From: Deltaproteobacteria bacterium
GTDB taxonomy: Bacteria > Myxococcota > XYA12-FULL-58-9
Assembly: GCA_016218825.1 (NCBI GenBank)
Contig: JACRCV010000086.1
Span: forward strand, 62,001-126,000
Reading direction: 5' to 3'
Length of the DNA: 64,000 bases
Shown here: positions 42,513 to 59,698 of the stretch, piece after piece
Position numbering within the stretch: the first letter of the stretch is position 1
Layout: every line of letters begins with the position of its first letter
Notes under the pieces: generated by a model
Databases searched by the model: none
Seen by the model: the letters and a program-made list of their open reading frames with translations, nothing else
Told to the model about the DNA's origin: nothing
Program-made: the position numbers and the translations under genes

Positions 42513-43790
42513 TTACTCGTCGGTCGTCGGGCCGGCGGTGCGCTCGACGAGGCCGTACTCGCCGGCGTCGGCCTGGGCCTCGCAGATCCTGACCGAGCAG
42601 CGGGTGTAGGCCACGGCGTACAAGCCGAAGTTGTTCCAGCCGCCGCCGCCGCGCGGCGAGACGTGGGTCCAGGCCGAGCCGTTGTAGTAGCCGTCGGTCA
42701 TCTGGCACATGTCGTACCAGTGGGTGCCGAGGAGGTACTCGACCGGGTCGGCCTGGATGTCGTAGACCCAGCCGCTGCTCGCGTCCCAGAGCTGCATGTA
42801 CGACCGGCTCGAGCCCTCGCCGTTCGGGAAGATGACCATGTGGGCGCTGCGCATGCCGCGCCAGTAGCCGGCGTTGTTGCCGGAGTGGTGCTCGACCCAG
42901 ATCTCGGCCTCGCAGCCGAACAGCCCGGGCGCGGCCGCCGGATAGTCGGCGCTCATGAACGGCGGATAGCAGTCGAGCGGCAGGTTGAAGCGACCGTACT
43001 TGGTGCCGGTGCCGTTGCGGTTGTTGATCGAGAAGGTGAAGCACTTCTCGCCGCCTGCGCACTCCCAGGTGCCGGCGGCGTTCCTGCGCACCGTCTGGCG
43101 CGGGCCACAGCTCATGCCGAGGTCGGCGAGCCCCACCGTGCCGTCGGCGATCTTGGTGCTGGTCACCGCGTCGGCGCCCAGGCTCGGGTTGTTGACGCAC
43201 CCGGCGCACGGCACCCCGGGGGCGCCGGCGACGCCCTGCAGCCCGATGTCGCCCTTGTCCCCCTTGTCGCCCTTGTCACCTTTCAAGATCGGCAGGGTCG
43301 CGCCGCAGGAGCCCAGCTGGTTCGCGACCGCCAGGGTGTAGTAGTCGTCGATCGACGGGAAGTCCGCCGGCAGGGTGGCGACTATTAAGGTGTCGTCGGT
43401 GCTGCAGGCCTCGAGGCTCCAGGAACGGGTCGCATTGGCGATGGACACCGAGGCGCCGAGGAGGTGCTCGCCCCGGATCTCGATTTCGCCGCCGTACCGA
43501 TGCGGCACGTGGCCGGGGATCGGGTCGGCGTCGCCGTTGGCGTCGATGGCGGTGATGACCGGCTTGTCGGTGCGGGTGCCGGTCTCGCATACGTCTTGGC
43601 TGCAGATCTGACCGCCGCTGCAGTGGGTGTCGGCGCTGCACACGGTCTTGCAGACGTCGGTCGAGCAGATCTGGCCGGCCGCACACGCCGCGCCGCCACC
43701 ACAAGCGCCGGCGGCAGCGTCGTCGCGGCAAGCCGAGAGAGCGAGCGACACGCCGAGCAACGACAACAGGCGCCGGTAGCCAGAAGTCAT
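42513..43790 (-). CDS. Lipoprotein with a short collagen-like stretch
   Basis: A 425-residue predicted lipoprotein (signal RLLSLLGVSLALSAC, Cys21). After a Cys-rich segment with two repeats of the type CSTDVCKTVCSADTHC and a beta-rich IPT-like part (YGGEIEIRGEHLLGASVSI), a collagen-like stretch GDKGDKGDKGDIGLQGVAGA is seen near residue 172-195, with Gly at every third position for about eight triplets. The C-terminal 200 residues (GEKCFTFSINNRNGTGTKYG, YWRGMRSAHMVIFPNGEG) look like a compact beta domain with aromatic residues, possibly a binding head. Short collagen-like stalks joined to such heads occur in phage and bacterial surface proteins. Function is unknown. The C-terminal end faces repeat cluster A. 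Confidence 0.75.
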   Translation of the reverse strand: MTSGYRRLLSLLGVSLALSACRDDAAAGACGGGAACAAGQICSTDVCKTVCSADTHCSGGQICSQDVCETGTRTDKPVITAIDANGDADPIPGHVPHRYGGEIEIRGEHLLGASVSIANATRSWSLEACSTDDTLIVATLPADFPSIDDYYTLAVANQLGSCGATLPILKGDKGDKGDKGDIGLQGVAGAPGVPCAGCVNNPSLGADAVTSTKIADGTVGLADLGMSCGPRQTVRRNAAGTWECAGGEKCFTFSINNRNGTGTKYGRFNLPLDCYPPFMSADYPAAAPGLFGCEAEIWVEHHSGNNAGYWRGMRSAHMVIFPNGEGSSRSYMQLWDASSGWVYDIQADPVEYLLGTHWYDMCQMTDGYYNGSAWTHVSPRGGGGWNNFGLYAVAYTRCSVRICEAQADAGEYGLVERTAGPTTDE

Positions 43791-43891
43791 GCGGCCTCCT
43801 AATCGGACCCTTGAAGGCTACCACGGGTCCCTCGGGCCGCAACTCTTGCTGCTCCCAGCCGAAAACCACAGGGCCTGAAGGAGGCTGACCC

Positions 43892-44797
43892 ATGCCAGAC
43901 ACATCGGTCGCTGCGGTACGAGGTTTGCGCGGATCCACAGCGGCGAGCGATCTCGCTCCCGAGACCGCGGTGGCGACGCTCAACAAGCGCCTCCTTGGAC
44001 GAATCCATAGTCAGATCAAAACGTTGGAGGCGGAGCATGCCGCCAAGCGCGAGCTGGCGGGCCAGCTTACGGCGCAGATCTCGCAGCGCCGACAGGAGAT
44101 TGAAGCCGACTGCAACCGCAAGCAGAAGGTCGGTCTGATCTTCGCTGCTTTCGGCTACTTCAAGGCGGGCGCTGTGAGCATGGCGATGGCGCTGAAGGAC
44201 GACGGGCGCTTGCGACAGCTCGACGGCGAGCTGGCGAAGGCCAACGGCGACCTGGCGCGCATCGATCAACAGCTCGCGCAGTATCGCGAGTACAAGAAGA
44301 AGATGCTGCCCAAGCTGGCGTCGCTGAAGGCCGCCGAGTCGTCGCTGTGGGCGGCGGCACAGGGGGGACGGGGCGCGGGCGCGCGGAGCTTGGCGACGGC
44401 GGCGGCGCGGCTCTCGGGGTGTCTCGCGCTCGTCGACAACCTCGGCGCGCAGGCCGGCATCCTGAAGAAGATCCGCGCCGAGGCGAAGAAGGTCGGACTC
44501 GAGCTCGACGTCGTGCTGCGCGAGCTCGGTGCGGCGCGCGCCCGTGCCGAGCAGATGGCGGCCGCCTCGCGAAAAGAGGTCGCCGACCTGTTCAAGATCG
44601 CGACCGCGAACGACCCGGACGCGGCGGCCATCAACTGGGCGCGTCGCAAGGTCGACAGCACGGTGCGCGCCGCCGTCGAGGCCTCGGTTGCCAAGATGCT
44701 CGGTGGCGCCTCGCGACCGGCGAACAAGGAGCTGCAGCGGGCCGTCGTCAACGCCGTCACCAGCGCGCTCTCGGGCTCCGCCGAGCATATCGCCTGA
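43892..44797 (+). CDS. Coiled-coil hypothetical protein
   Basis: A 301-residue protein with no signal peptide. About residues 30-150 and 180-290 are heptad-rich helices (KRELAGQLTAQISQRRQEIE, DGELAKANGDLARIDQQLAQ, ELGAARARAEQMAAASRKEV). A weakly hydrophobic stretch (GLIFAAFGYFKAGAVSMAMAL, near 82-102) divides the first helix and may be a membrane-interacting hinge. No enzyme motif is evident and no family is recognised. The gene starts 20 bases after a GAAGGAGG, which is a little far for a ribosome-binding site, so the start may be a few codons off. It is followed by repeat cluster B. Confidence 0.65.
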   Translation: MPDTSVAAVRGLRGSTAASDLAPETAVATLNKRLLGRIHSQIKTLEAEHAAKRELAGQLTAQISQRRQEIEADCNRKQKVGLIFAAFGYFKAGAVSMAMALKDDGRLRQLDGELAKANGDLARIDQQLAQYREYKKKMLPKLASLKAAESSLWAAAQGGRGAGARSLATAAARLSGCLALVDNLGAQAGILKKIRAEAKKVGLELDVVLRELGAARARAEQMAAASRKEVADLFKIATANDPDAAAINWARRKVDSTVRAAVEASVAKMLGGASRPANKELQRAVVNAVTSALSGSAEHIA

Positions 44798-44835
44798 TGG
44801 CGCCGCGAGCATTCCGGCGCGCACCCGCTCTCCCT

Positions 44836-44932
44836 CCGATAGAAGTCCGATAGAAGTCCCTGGCACCTTTTCGGGGGGGGGGGCACCTTTTCGGGCACCC
44901 TTTTCGGCAGCACCTTTTCGGCAGACGTTCAA
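44836..44932 (+). repeat. Dispersed repeat cluster B
   Basis: Two copies of GATAGAAGTCC, then CCTGGCACCTTTTCGG, an eleven-G tract (44873-44883) and further GCACCTTTTCGG units. It shares core sequence and orientation with clusters A and C and lies directly after a plus-strand gene. The G11 tract is a likely slippage or assembly-error site. Confidence 0.85.
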
Positions 44933-45006
44933 GCGCAGCACTGCTCGGCAAACCCGCCGCCGGCGCGCCCGCAGCCGCTGCAAAACGAAATAGGGGATGC
45001 ATTTGG

Positions 45007-46071
45007 ATGAACAAGGAAGCTCAACAGTTCGCAGTCGCCGCTGTCCTGCTGATCTTCCCCAGCTTGGTCGACGCTCACATCAAGTGGTTTGTTGATGAAA
45101 CAACTGTGGATAGGGTAGGAATCACCCACTTTTCCCTGATGGATCCGGTGGTGCTGGTCTGGATTGGGGTGATTCTTTCTTGCATCGTGGCAGCTGCAGT
45201 TCTGGAGCGCTTCCTGCCCCAACCGCTCGAGAGCCTTGTGGCCTTTGTGCAAGTCCACCGCCAGAAGATTCTCCGTCTGTTTCAGATAATGGTTGGACTG
45301 ACTCTATTGTTGACGGCCGTGCGGGGTGCAATCATCGCGCCCCATCTCAAAGAAGAAGGCCAGCTTGGGCTCCTGCTCCGATTCGTCGAAGGGGGCATCG
45401 GCGTTCTGCTGATCGCCAACATCGCCGTTCGACTGGGAGGAGCGCTCTTGGTTGCCCTGTACGCGGCTAGCGCCGGTCTGTTCGGCTTCATTTCCTCTCT
45501 GGAGTATTTCAACTTCCTTGGCGTCGCCCTGTTTCTTCTCTTCAATTCAGCCCCGGCAGACAGCCAGGCCAGGGAGTATGCGTTGCCGTTGCTGCGCGTT
45601 CATACCGGCATCGCCCTGAGTGTACTGGCTTGGACCGAGAAGCTCCACGCGCCGCACCTCGCGATGAGTTTTCTGAAGAACAACAAGGTCAATTTCATGC
45701 AGACACTCGGTTTCGACCTCTTTTCCGACCGGCTTTTCGTTCTCAGCGCCGGATGTACTGAGTTGGTTTTCGGCATCATTTTTGTTTTGGGACTAATAAC
45801 GCGCCTCAACACCTTGGCCTTGGTAGGATTTCTGGTCTCCAGCAACCTCTATTTCTTCATGGTTGGCAAGACCGATGAAGCCTTTCTGGAATTGAGTGGA
45901 CATTTGCCGCTAATAGCAATTTCCATCCTGTTCGTGATGTTAGGAGGAGGAGGAGACCGACTGCGCCTGCAGAGGCGTTTCTTCTCCAAGGGCGCTACTG
46001 GGAAGCCTCACGCAGCATGCTTGAGCTCGACCTCCGACAGTGGCGGCAACAGCGGCGGTTCGCATGTCTGA
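45007..46071 (+). CDS. DoxX-like polytopic membrane protein, probably acquired
   Basis: A 354-residue integral membrane protein with about eight hydrophobic spans. The C-terminal half carries DoxX-family traits: LSVLAWTEKLHAPHLA (G/W-x-K region), CTELVFGIIFVLGLITRLNT (E-x-x-x-G-x-x-x-x-x-G-x-x-T-R) and a last segment LSGHLPLIAISILFVML. DoxX proteins sit in quinone/redox or stress-linked membrane complexes; no role can be read here. Base composition differs from neighbours: many codons end in A or T (TTG, ATT, GTT, AAT, TTT), including runs such as CTGAGTTGGTTTTCGGCATC, unlike the near-uniform G/C third positions elsewhere. The gene is flanked by repeat clusters B and C. It starts at ATG 45007; the tail is Ser/Gly-rich. 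Confidence 0.75.
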   Translation: MNKEAQQFAVAAVLLIFPSLVDAHIKWFVDETTVDRVGITHFSLMDPVVLVWIGVILSCIVAAAVLERFLPQPLESLVAFVQVHRQKILRLFQIMVGLTLLLTAVRGAIIAPHLKEEGQLGLLLRFVEGGIGVLLIANIAVRLGGALLVALYAASAGLFGFISSLEYFNFLGVALFLLFNSAPADSQAREYALPLLRVHTGIALSVLAWTEKLHAPHLAMSFLKNNKVNFMQTLGFDLFSDRLFVLSAGCTELVFGIIFVLGLITRLNTLALVGFLVSSNLYFFMVGKTDEAFLELSGHLPLIAISILFVMLGGGGDRLRLQRRFFSKGATGKPHAACLSSTSDSGGNSGGSHV

Positions 46072-46155
46072 GACCCGCTACTTCGAAGCGTTCGGCAAGA
46101 CGACCACGCTTCTTGGTCTCGGCCTCGCGGGTGCGGTCGCGCTTGGGTGGTGCCC

Positions 46156-46212
46156 CGATAGAAGTCCCTGGCACCTTTTCGGGCACCTTTTCGGCACCTT
46201 TTTCCGCCCCCC
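46156..46212 (+). repeat. Dispersed repeat cluster C
   Basis: GATAGAAGTCCCTGGCACC, then TTTTCGGGCACCTTTTCGG and a last CACCTTTTTCC unit followed by a C-tract. Same orientation and core as clusters A and B, here shortened to one AGAAGTCC unit. It lies after the DoxX-like gene and about 50 bases before the PKS operon control region. Confidence 0.85.
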
Positions 46213-46259
46213 GCAGATTACCAAACCAATACACAGACTTGGACGCAGCGCGTCACTAG

Positions 46260-46312
46260 ACTGACCGGTCGGTATTTTCGATCTTGACTGAACCGACTGG
46301 TCAGTCTATGAC
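46260..46312 (+). promoter_or_regulatory. PKS operon promoter with two TetR-like operators
   Basis: Site 1 is ACTGACCGGTCGGT at 46260-46273; site 2 is ACCGACTGGTCAGT at 46292-46305. Each is a near-perfect palindrome and site 2 matches the reverse complement of site 1 in 13 of 14 positions. Between and around them is TTGACT (46284-46289), a 17-base spacer and TATGAC (46307-46312). Site 2 fills the spacer. Centres are 32 bases apart, three helical turns, which would allow side-by-side binding of two dimers. The TetR gene at 57188 in the same operon is the obvious candidate regulator. It leaves an 87-base leader before the acyl-CoA dehydrogenase ATG. Confidence 0.8.
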
Positions 46313-46399
46313 GCCGCCACTCAGACAGCGGCCCGCGTCAGGGACAGGCGCGCGTCGCATCGGCAGCCGCGGATCCTAGGCGGCCCTACGGGGAATGAG

Positions 46400-48052
<1,653 letters not shown>

Positions 48053-48079
48053 TCCGACCATCTGAATAAGGGGCGATTC

Positions 48080-56466
<8,387 letters not shown>

Positions 56467-56470
<4 letters not shown>

Positions 56471-57186
56471 TTCATTGGGCCGCCAAGAGCGCTGACGAGA
56501 GCGCGGCGGAGCTCGCCGCGCCCGGCACCTGGCTTTCGACCTCGGAGACCGCGGCGCTCGCGCGCCTGGCTTTTCCCAAGCGCCGCCGGGATTGGCTGCT
56601 CGGGAGGTTGGCGGCGAAGCAGGCGGTACAGAGCTATCTCGCGGCCACAGGCGCGGCGGTCCCGACGTTGTCCGAGATCTCGATCGAGCGCGACGCCTCC
56701 GGGGCGCCGGTGGCCGTGGTTCGTAGCGGCGCCGACCTCGAGCTCGGGGTGGGGCAGCTGTCGCTCAGTCACAGCCATGGGGTCGCGGTGGCGGTGGTGG
56801 CGGACGACGCGGACGCTCGGATCGGCATCGACCTGGAGCGCGTCGAGCCGCGCAGCGCCGCGCTCACCGACGACTTCTTCGCGGCGTCCGAGGTTGACGC
56901 GGTCGCGGCGGCGGGGGCGGACCGGGACCTGGTGGTGACGACGCTGTGGAGCGCCAAGGAGGCGGTCCTCAAGTCCTTGGGCATCGGGCTCGGCATCGAC
57001 ACCCGTCAGGTGTGTTGCGATCTCGGGCCCGAGCGCCGACCGTGGGGTCGTTTCGCGGTGACGCTGGCCGCTAACGTCGCCGGCGGCGCCGGCGGCACCG
57101 GCTTTGAGGGCTACTGGCGGCGGTTCGGTGGTTTTGTCGTGACGCTGGCGGTCGCAGAGCGCGGCGCCGCGTCGAAAGAGGTGTGA
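56467..57186 (+). CDS. Sfp-type 4-phosphopantetheinyl transferase
   Basis: A 239-residue enzyme that should transfer phosphopantetheine from CoA to the carrier domains of the adjacent synthase. The family motifs are [11 protein letters not shown] (G-x-D-x-E, Asp122 and Glu124, Mg2+ binding) and [13 protein letters not shown] (W-x-x-K-E-x-x-x-K, Trp161 to Lys168), with the earlier segment [16 protein letters not shown] matching the Sfp/AcpT N-terminal signature (R-x-x-x-K/A). The likely start is TTG 56467, which overlaps the synthase stop as TTGA, for translational coupling; a longer in-frame ATG at 56416 would overlap the PKS in another frame. The gene is dedicated to the PKS by position. The PKS carriers have Thr at the acceptor position, so the specificity of this enzyme is worth testing. 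Confidence 0.92.
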
Positions 57187-57187
57187 G

Positions 57188-57922
57188 ATGGACGCGAACA
57201 GGACCAAGGGGCGCCGTGGGCCGCAGACGCTGCCGCCGGTGGCGCTCGGCGCGTCGGCCGACGTCGGCGCGCGCGGCACCAGCCCTGGTGTCGACGCGGC
57301 GCTGGATGTGCTGCGGCCGATGAGCGGCGAGCAGAAGCGGGCGATGATTCGGGTCGCCGCCTATCGTTGTTTCTCCGAGGGTGGGTATCACAACACCACG
57401 GTCGACAAGATCTGCGAGAGCCTCGGCATCAGCAAAGGCTCGTTCTACTGGTACTACAGCGGCAAGCAGGCGGTGTTCACCTCGATCCTCGAGGACTGGG
57501 CCGAGACCGTCGAGCGCGAGATGGAGAAGCAGTTCGCCGACGCGGTGAAGGGCGCCAATCCGTTCGTGGCGCTCACCGAGGCCTTGACGATGGAGGTCCG
57601 TCGCGGTCGCCACATCATGTACATCTGGCTCGAGTTCCTGTCGCAGGCCGGGCGGCTGCCGTACGTCCGCGAGGGGCTGGCGAGCTTCCACCAGCGCATC
57701 CGCGCCGTCATCGTCCGGGTGCTGGCGCCGATCTTCCCCGCCGACTTGTCGCAGAAGGACCGCGAGGCCCTCGGCACCGTGATCCTCGCGGCCTTCATGG
57801 GCCTCGTGTCGCAAGAGCTGATTGATCCCAACACTGCAGGCGCCACCGACGCTATCAGGAGCTTCATGGTGACCCTGCGCCACCTCGTCGGGTCGCACGT
57901 CGGCCCCACGGCTGTCTGCTAA
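57188..57922 (+). CDS. TetR-family transcription regulator of the PKS operon
   Basis: A 244-residue TetR-type regulator. An unusual 45-residue Ala/Gly-rich N-terminal extension precedes the DNA-binding domain: RAMIRVAAYRCFSEGGYHNT leads into TTVDKICESLGISKGSFYWY, the helix-turn-helix, then YSGKQAVFTSILEDW. The C-terminal ligand-binding domain is helical (about 110-235) with HIMYIWLEFLSQAGRLPYV and VILAAFMGLVSQELI. It starts one base after the PPTase stop, so it is part of the operon. The two palindromes at 46260 and 46292, with TetR/FadR-like sequence, are its probable targets, giving feedback repression; ligand may be an acyl-CoA or the pathway product (inference). Confidence 0.92.
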   Translation: MDANRTKGRRGPQTLPPVALGASADVGARGTSPGVDAALDVLRPMSGEQKRAMIRVAAYRCFSEGGYHNTTVDKICESLGISKGSFYWYYSGKQAVFTSILEDWAETVEREMEKQFADAVKGANPFVALTEALTMEVRRGRHIMYIWLEFLSQAGRLPYVREGLASFHQRIRAVIVRVLAPIFPADLSQKDREALGTVILAAFMGLVSQELIDPNTAGATDAIRSFMVTLRHLVGSHVGPTAVC

Positions 57923-57936
57923 CTTCAGGAGAGACC

Positions 57937-59574
57937 ATGGCCTCTGGATTTGACACTGCTAGCAAGCCCGAGCTGTTGCCGACCCTCGCCCAGGCAGACG
58001 CCGAAGAGACCGGGAGCGTCGACAAGCACACCGACCGCGTCGAGTCCGGCCGGCCCGGCTTCAAGGTCCCGCCGAAGGTGAAGGTCGGCGACGTCGCCCC
58101 GGCGGCGAAGCCTGCGGCCGACGTGCTCTCGGCGCGCGCTCGCTTGGAGCTGTTGTTCGACGCCGGCAGCTTCGTCGAGATCGACGCCCGCGTGCAGCAC
58201 CGCGCCAAGCACTTCGGGATGAGCGAGCGCAAGCTGCCCGGCGACGGGGTCATCTGCGGCTTCGGCAAGATCCTCGGCCGCACGGTGTACGCCTTCTCCC
58301 AGGACCGCACGGTGCTCGGCGGCTCGCTGGGCGAGGCGCACGCCCAGAAGATCGTCAAGGTGCTCGACCTCGCCGGGCGCTCCGGCTGTCCGGTGGTGGC
58401 GATCAACGACTCCGGCGGTGCCCGCATTCAAGAGGGCGTCGAGTCGCTCGGCGGCTACGGCGAGATCTTCCGCCGCAACGTCCGCAACTCCGGCGTCATC
58501 CCCCAGGTGTCATTGCTCATGGGCCCGTGCGCCGGCGGCGCGGTGTATTCACCGGCGCTGACCGACTTCGTGGTGATGATCGACAAGAAGTCGTACATGT
58601 TCGTCACCGGGCCGAAGGTGGTCAAAGCGGTGACCAGCGAAGAGATCGACACCGAGGGCCTGGGCGGCGGTCTGGTGCACGCCTCGACCTCGGGGGTCGC
58701 GCACTTCCTGGCGGCGTCGGAGATCGAGGGGCTCGAGACCGCGCGCCAGATCCTGAGCTACCTGCCGTCCAACAACTGCGAAGAGGCGCCGCACGCGCCG
58801 TGCGCCGATCCCATCGACCGGCGCTGTGACGAGCTCGTGCGTTTGGTGCCCGAGGCCGCGAACCGGCCCTACGACGTCGCCGAGGTCATCCGCGCCGTCG
58901 TCGACAAGGACAGCTTCCTCGAGGTGCGGGCTCGCTTCGCGGCGTCGGTGCGGGTGGGCTTCGCCAGGCTCGGCGGTCAGCCGGTGGGCATCATCGCCAA
59001 CAACCCCGGCGTCCTCGCGGGGGTCTTGGACATCAACAGCTCGCGCAAGGCGGCGCGCTTCGTGCGCACCTGCAACGCGTTCGGGTTGCCGATCGTCTCG
59101 CTCGTCGACGTCCCCGGCTTCTTGCCGGGGCGCGAGCAGGAGCACGGCGGCATCATCGATCACGGCGCCAAGCTTCTGTACGCTTACTGCGAGGCGACGG
59201 TGCCCAAGCTCTCGGTGATCTTGCGCAAGGCCTACGGCGGCGCCTACATCGTGATGAGCAGCAAGCACGTCGGCGGCGACTTCAACTTCGCCTGGCCGAA
59301 GGCCGAGATCGCGGTGATGGGAGCGTCGGGGGCGGTGGAGATCTTGCACGGCAAGGAGCTCAAGACCCACGCCGAGCCCAAGGCGCGCGCCGCCGAGCTC
59401 ACCGCCGACTACAACGCCAACTTCTGCACCCCGGCGATCGCCGAGGCGCGCGGCTTCATCGACGCGGTCATCGCGCCCGCCGACACGCGGCGGGTGTTGT
59501 GCCAGGCGCTGTCCGCGGTCGCCAACAAGCGCGAGATGATGCCGAGCCGCAAGAACGGCAACGTGCCGCTCTGA
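57937..59574 (+). CDS. Acyl-CoA carboxylase carboxyltransferase subunit
   Basis: A 545-residue biotin-dependent carboxyltransferase of the crotonase-related AccD/PccB type. Two lobes are seen: the N-lobe with GDGVICGFGKILGRTVYAFS, FSQDRTVLGGSLGEAHAQKI and the acyl-CoA-binding NDSGGARIQEGVESLGGYGEI, then GPCAGGAVYSPALTDF (oxyanion loop), and the C-lobe with ADIN-like LDINSSRKAARFVRTCNAFG, LVDVPGFLPGREQEHGGIIDHG and the second oxyanion loop KAYGGAYIVMSSKHVGGD. It converts acetyl- or propionyl-CoA (with a biotin carboxylase and carrier protein coded elsewhere) to malonyl- or methylmalonyl-CoA; as last gene of the operon it likely supplies extender units for the AT domain. CAGGAGAG precedes ATG 57937. 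Confidence 0.92.
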   Translation: MASGFDTASKPELLPTLAQADAEETGSVDKHTDRVESGRPGFKVPPKVKVGDVAPAAKPAADVLSARARLELLFDAGSFVEIDARVQHRAKHFGMSERKLPGDGVICGFGKILGRTVYAFSQDRTVLGGSLGEAHAQKIVKVLDLAGRSGCPVVAINDSGGARIQEGVESLGGYGEIFRRNVRNSGVIPQVSLLMGPCAGGAVYSPALTDFVVMIDKKSYMFVTGPKVVKAVTSEEIDTEGLGGGLVHASTSGVAHFLAASEIEGLETARQILSYLPSNNCEEAPHAPCADPIDRRCDELVRLVPEAANRPYDVAEVIRAVVDKDSFLEVRARFAASVRVGFARLGGQPVGIIANNPGVLAGVLDINSSRKAARFVRTCNAFGLPIVSLVDVPGFLPGREQEHGGIIDHGAKLLYAYCEATVPKLSVILRKAYGGAYIVMSSKHVGGDFNFAWPKAEIAVMGASGAVEILHGKELKTHAEPKARAAELTADYNANFCTPAIAEARGFIDAVIAPADTRRVLCQALSAVANKREMMPSRKNGNVPL

Positions 59575-59698
59575 GCTGACGCGCGGCGCGGTTTCGCCCG
59601 GCGCGACGCCGTCCCCGACATCCTGATTGACCGGCGATGCACCCCCGACTACGGTTGCCGCGATCCGAGCCATGGATCCAAGTGACCGAGGAGCGAAC

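Noticed and set aside
42400-46212. Repeat clusters read as a CRISPR array
   Set aside because: Units are short and variable, spacers are absent or of a few bases, there are only three distant clusters and no cas gene is nearby.
46017-46264. Short plus-strand frames across repeat cluster C
   Set aside because: They run through the repeat and the control region, have no motif, and their sequence (PWHLFG...) comes from translating the repeat.
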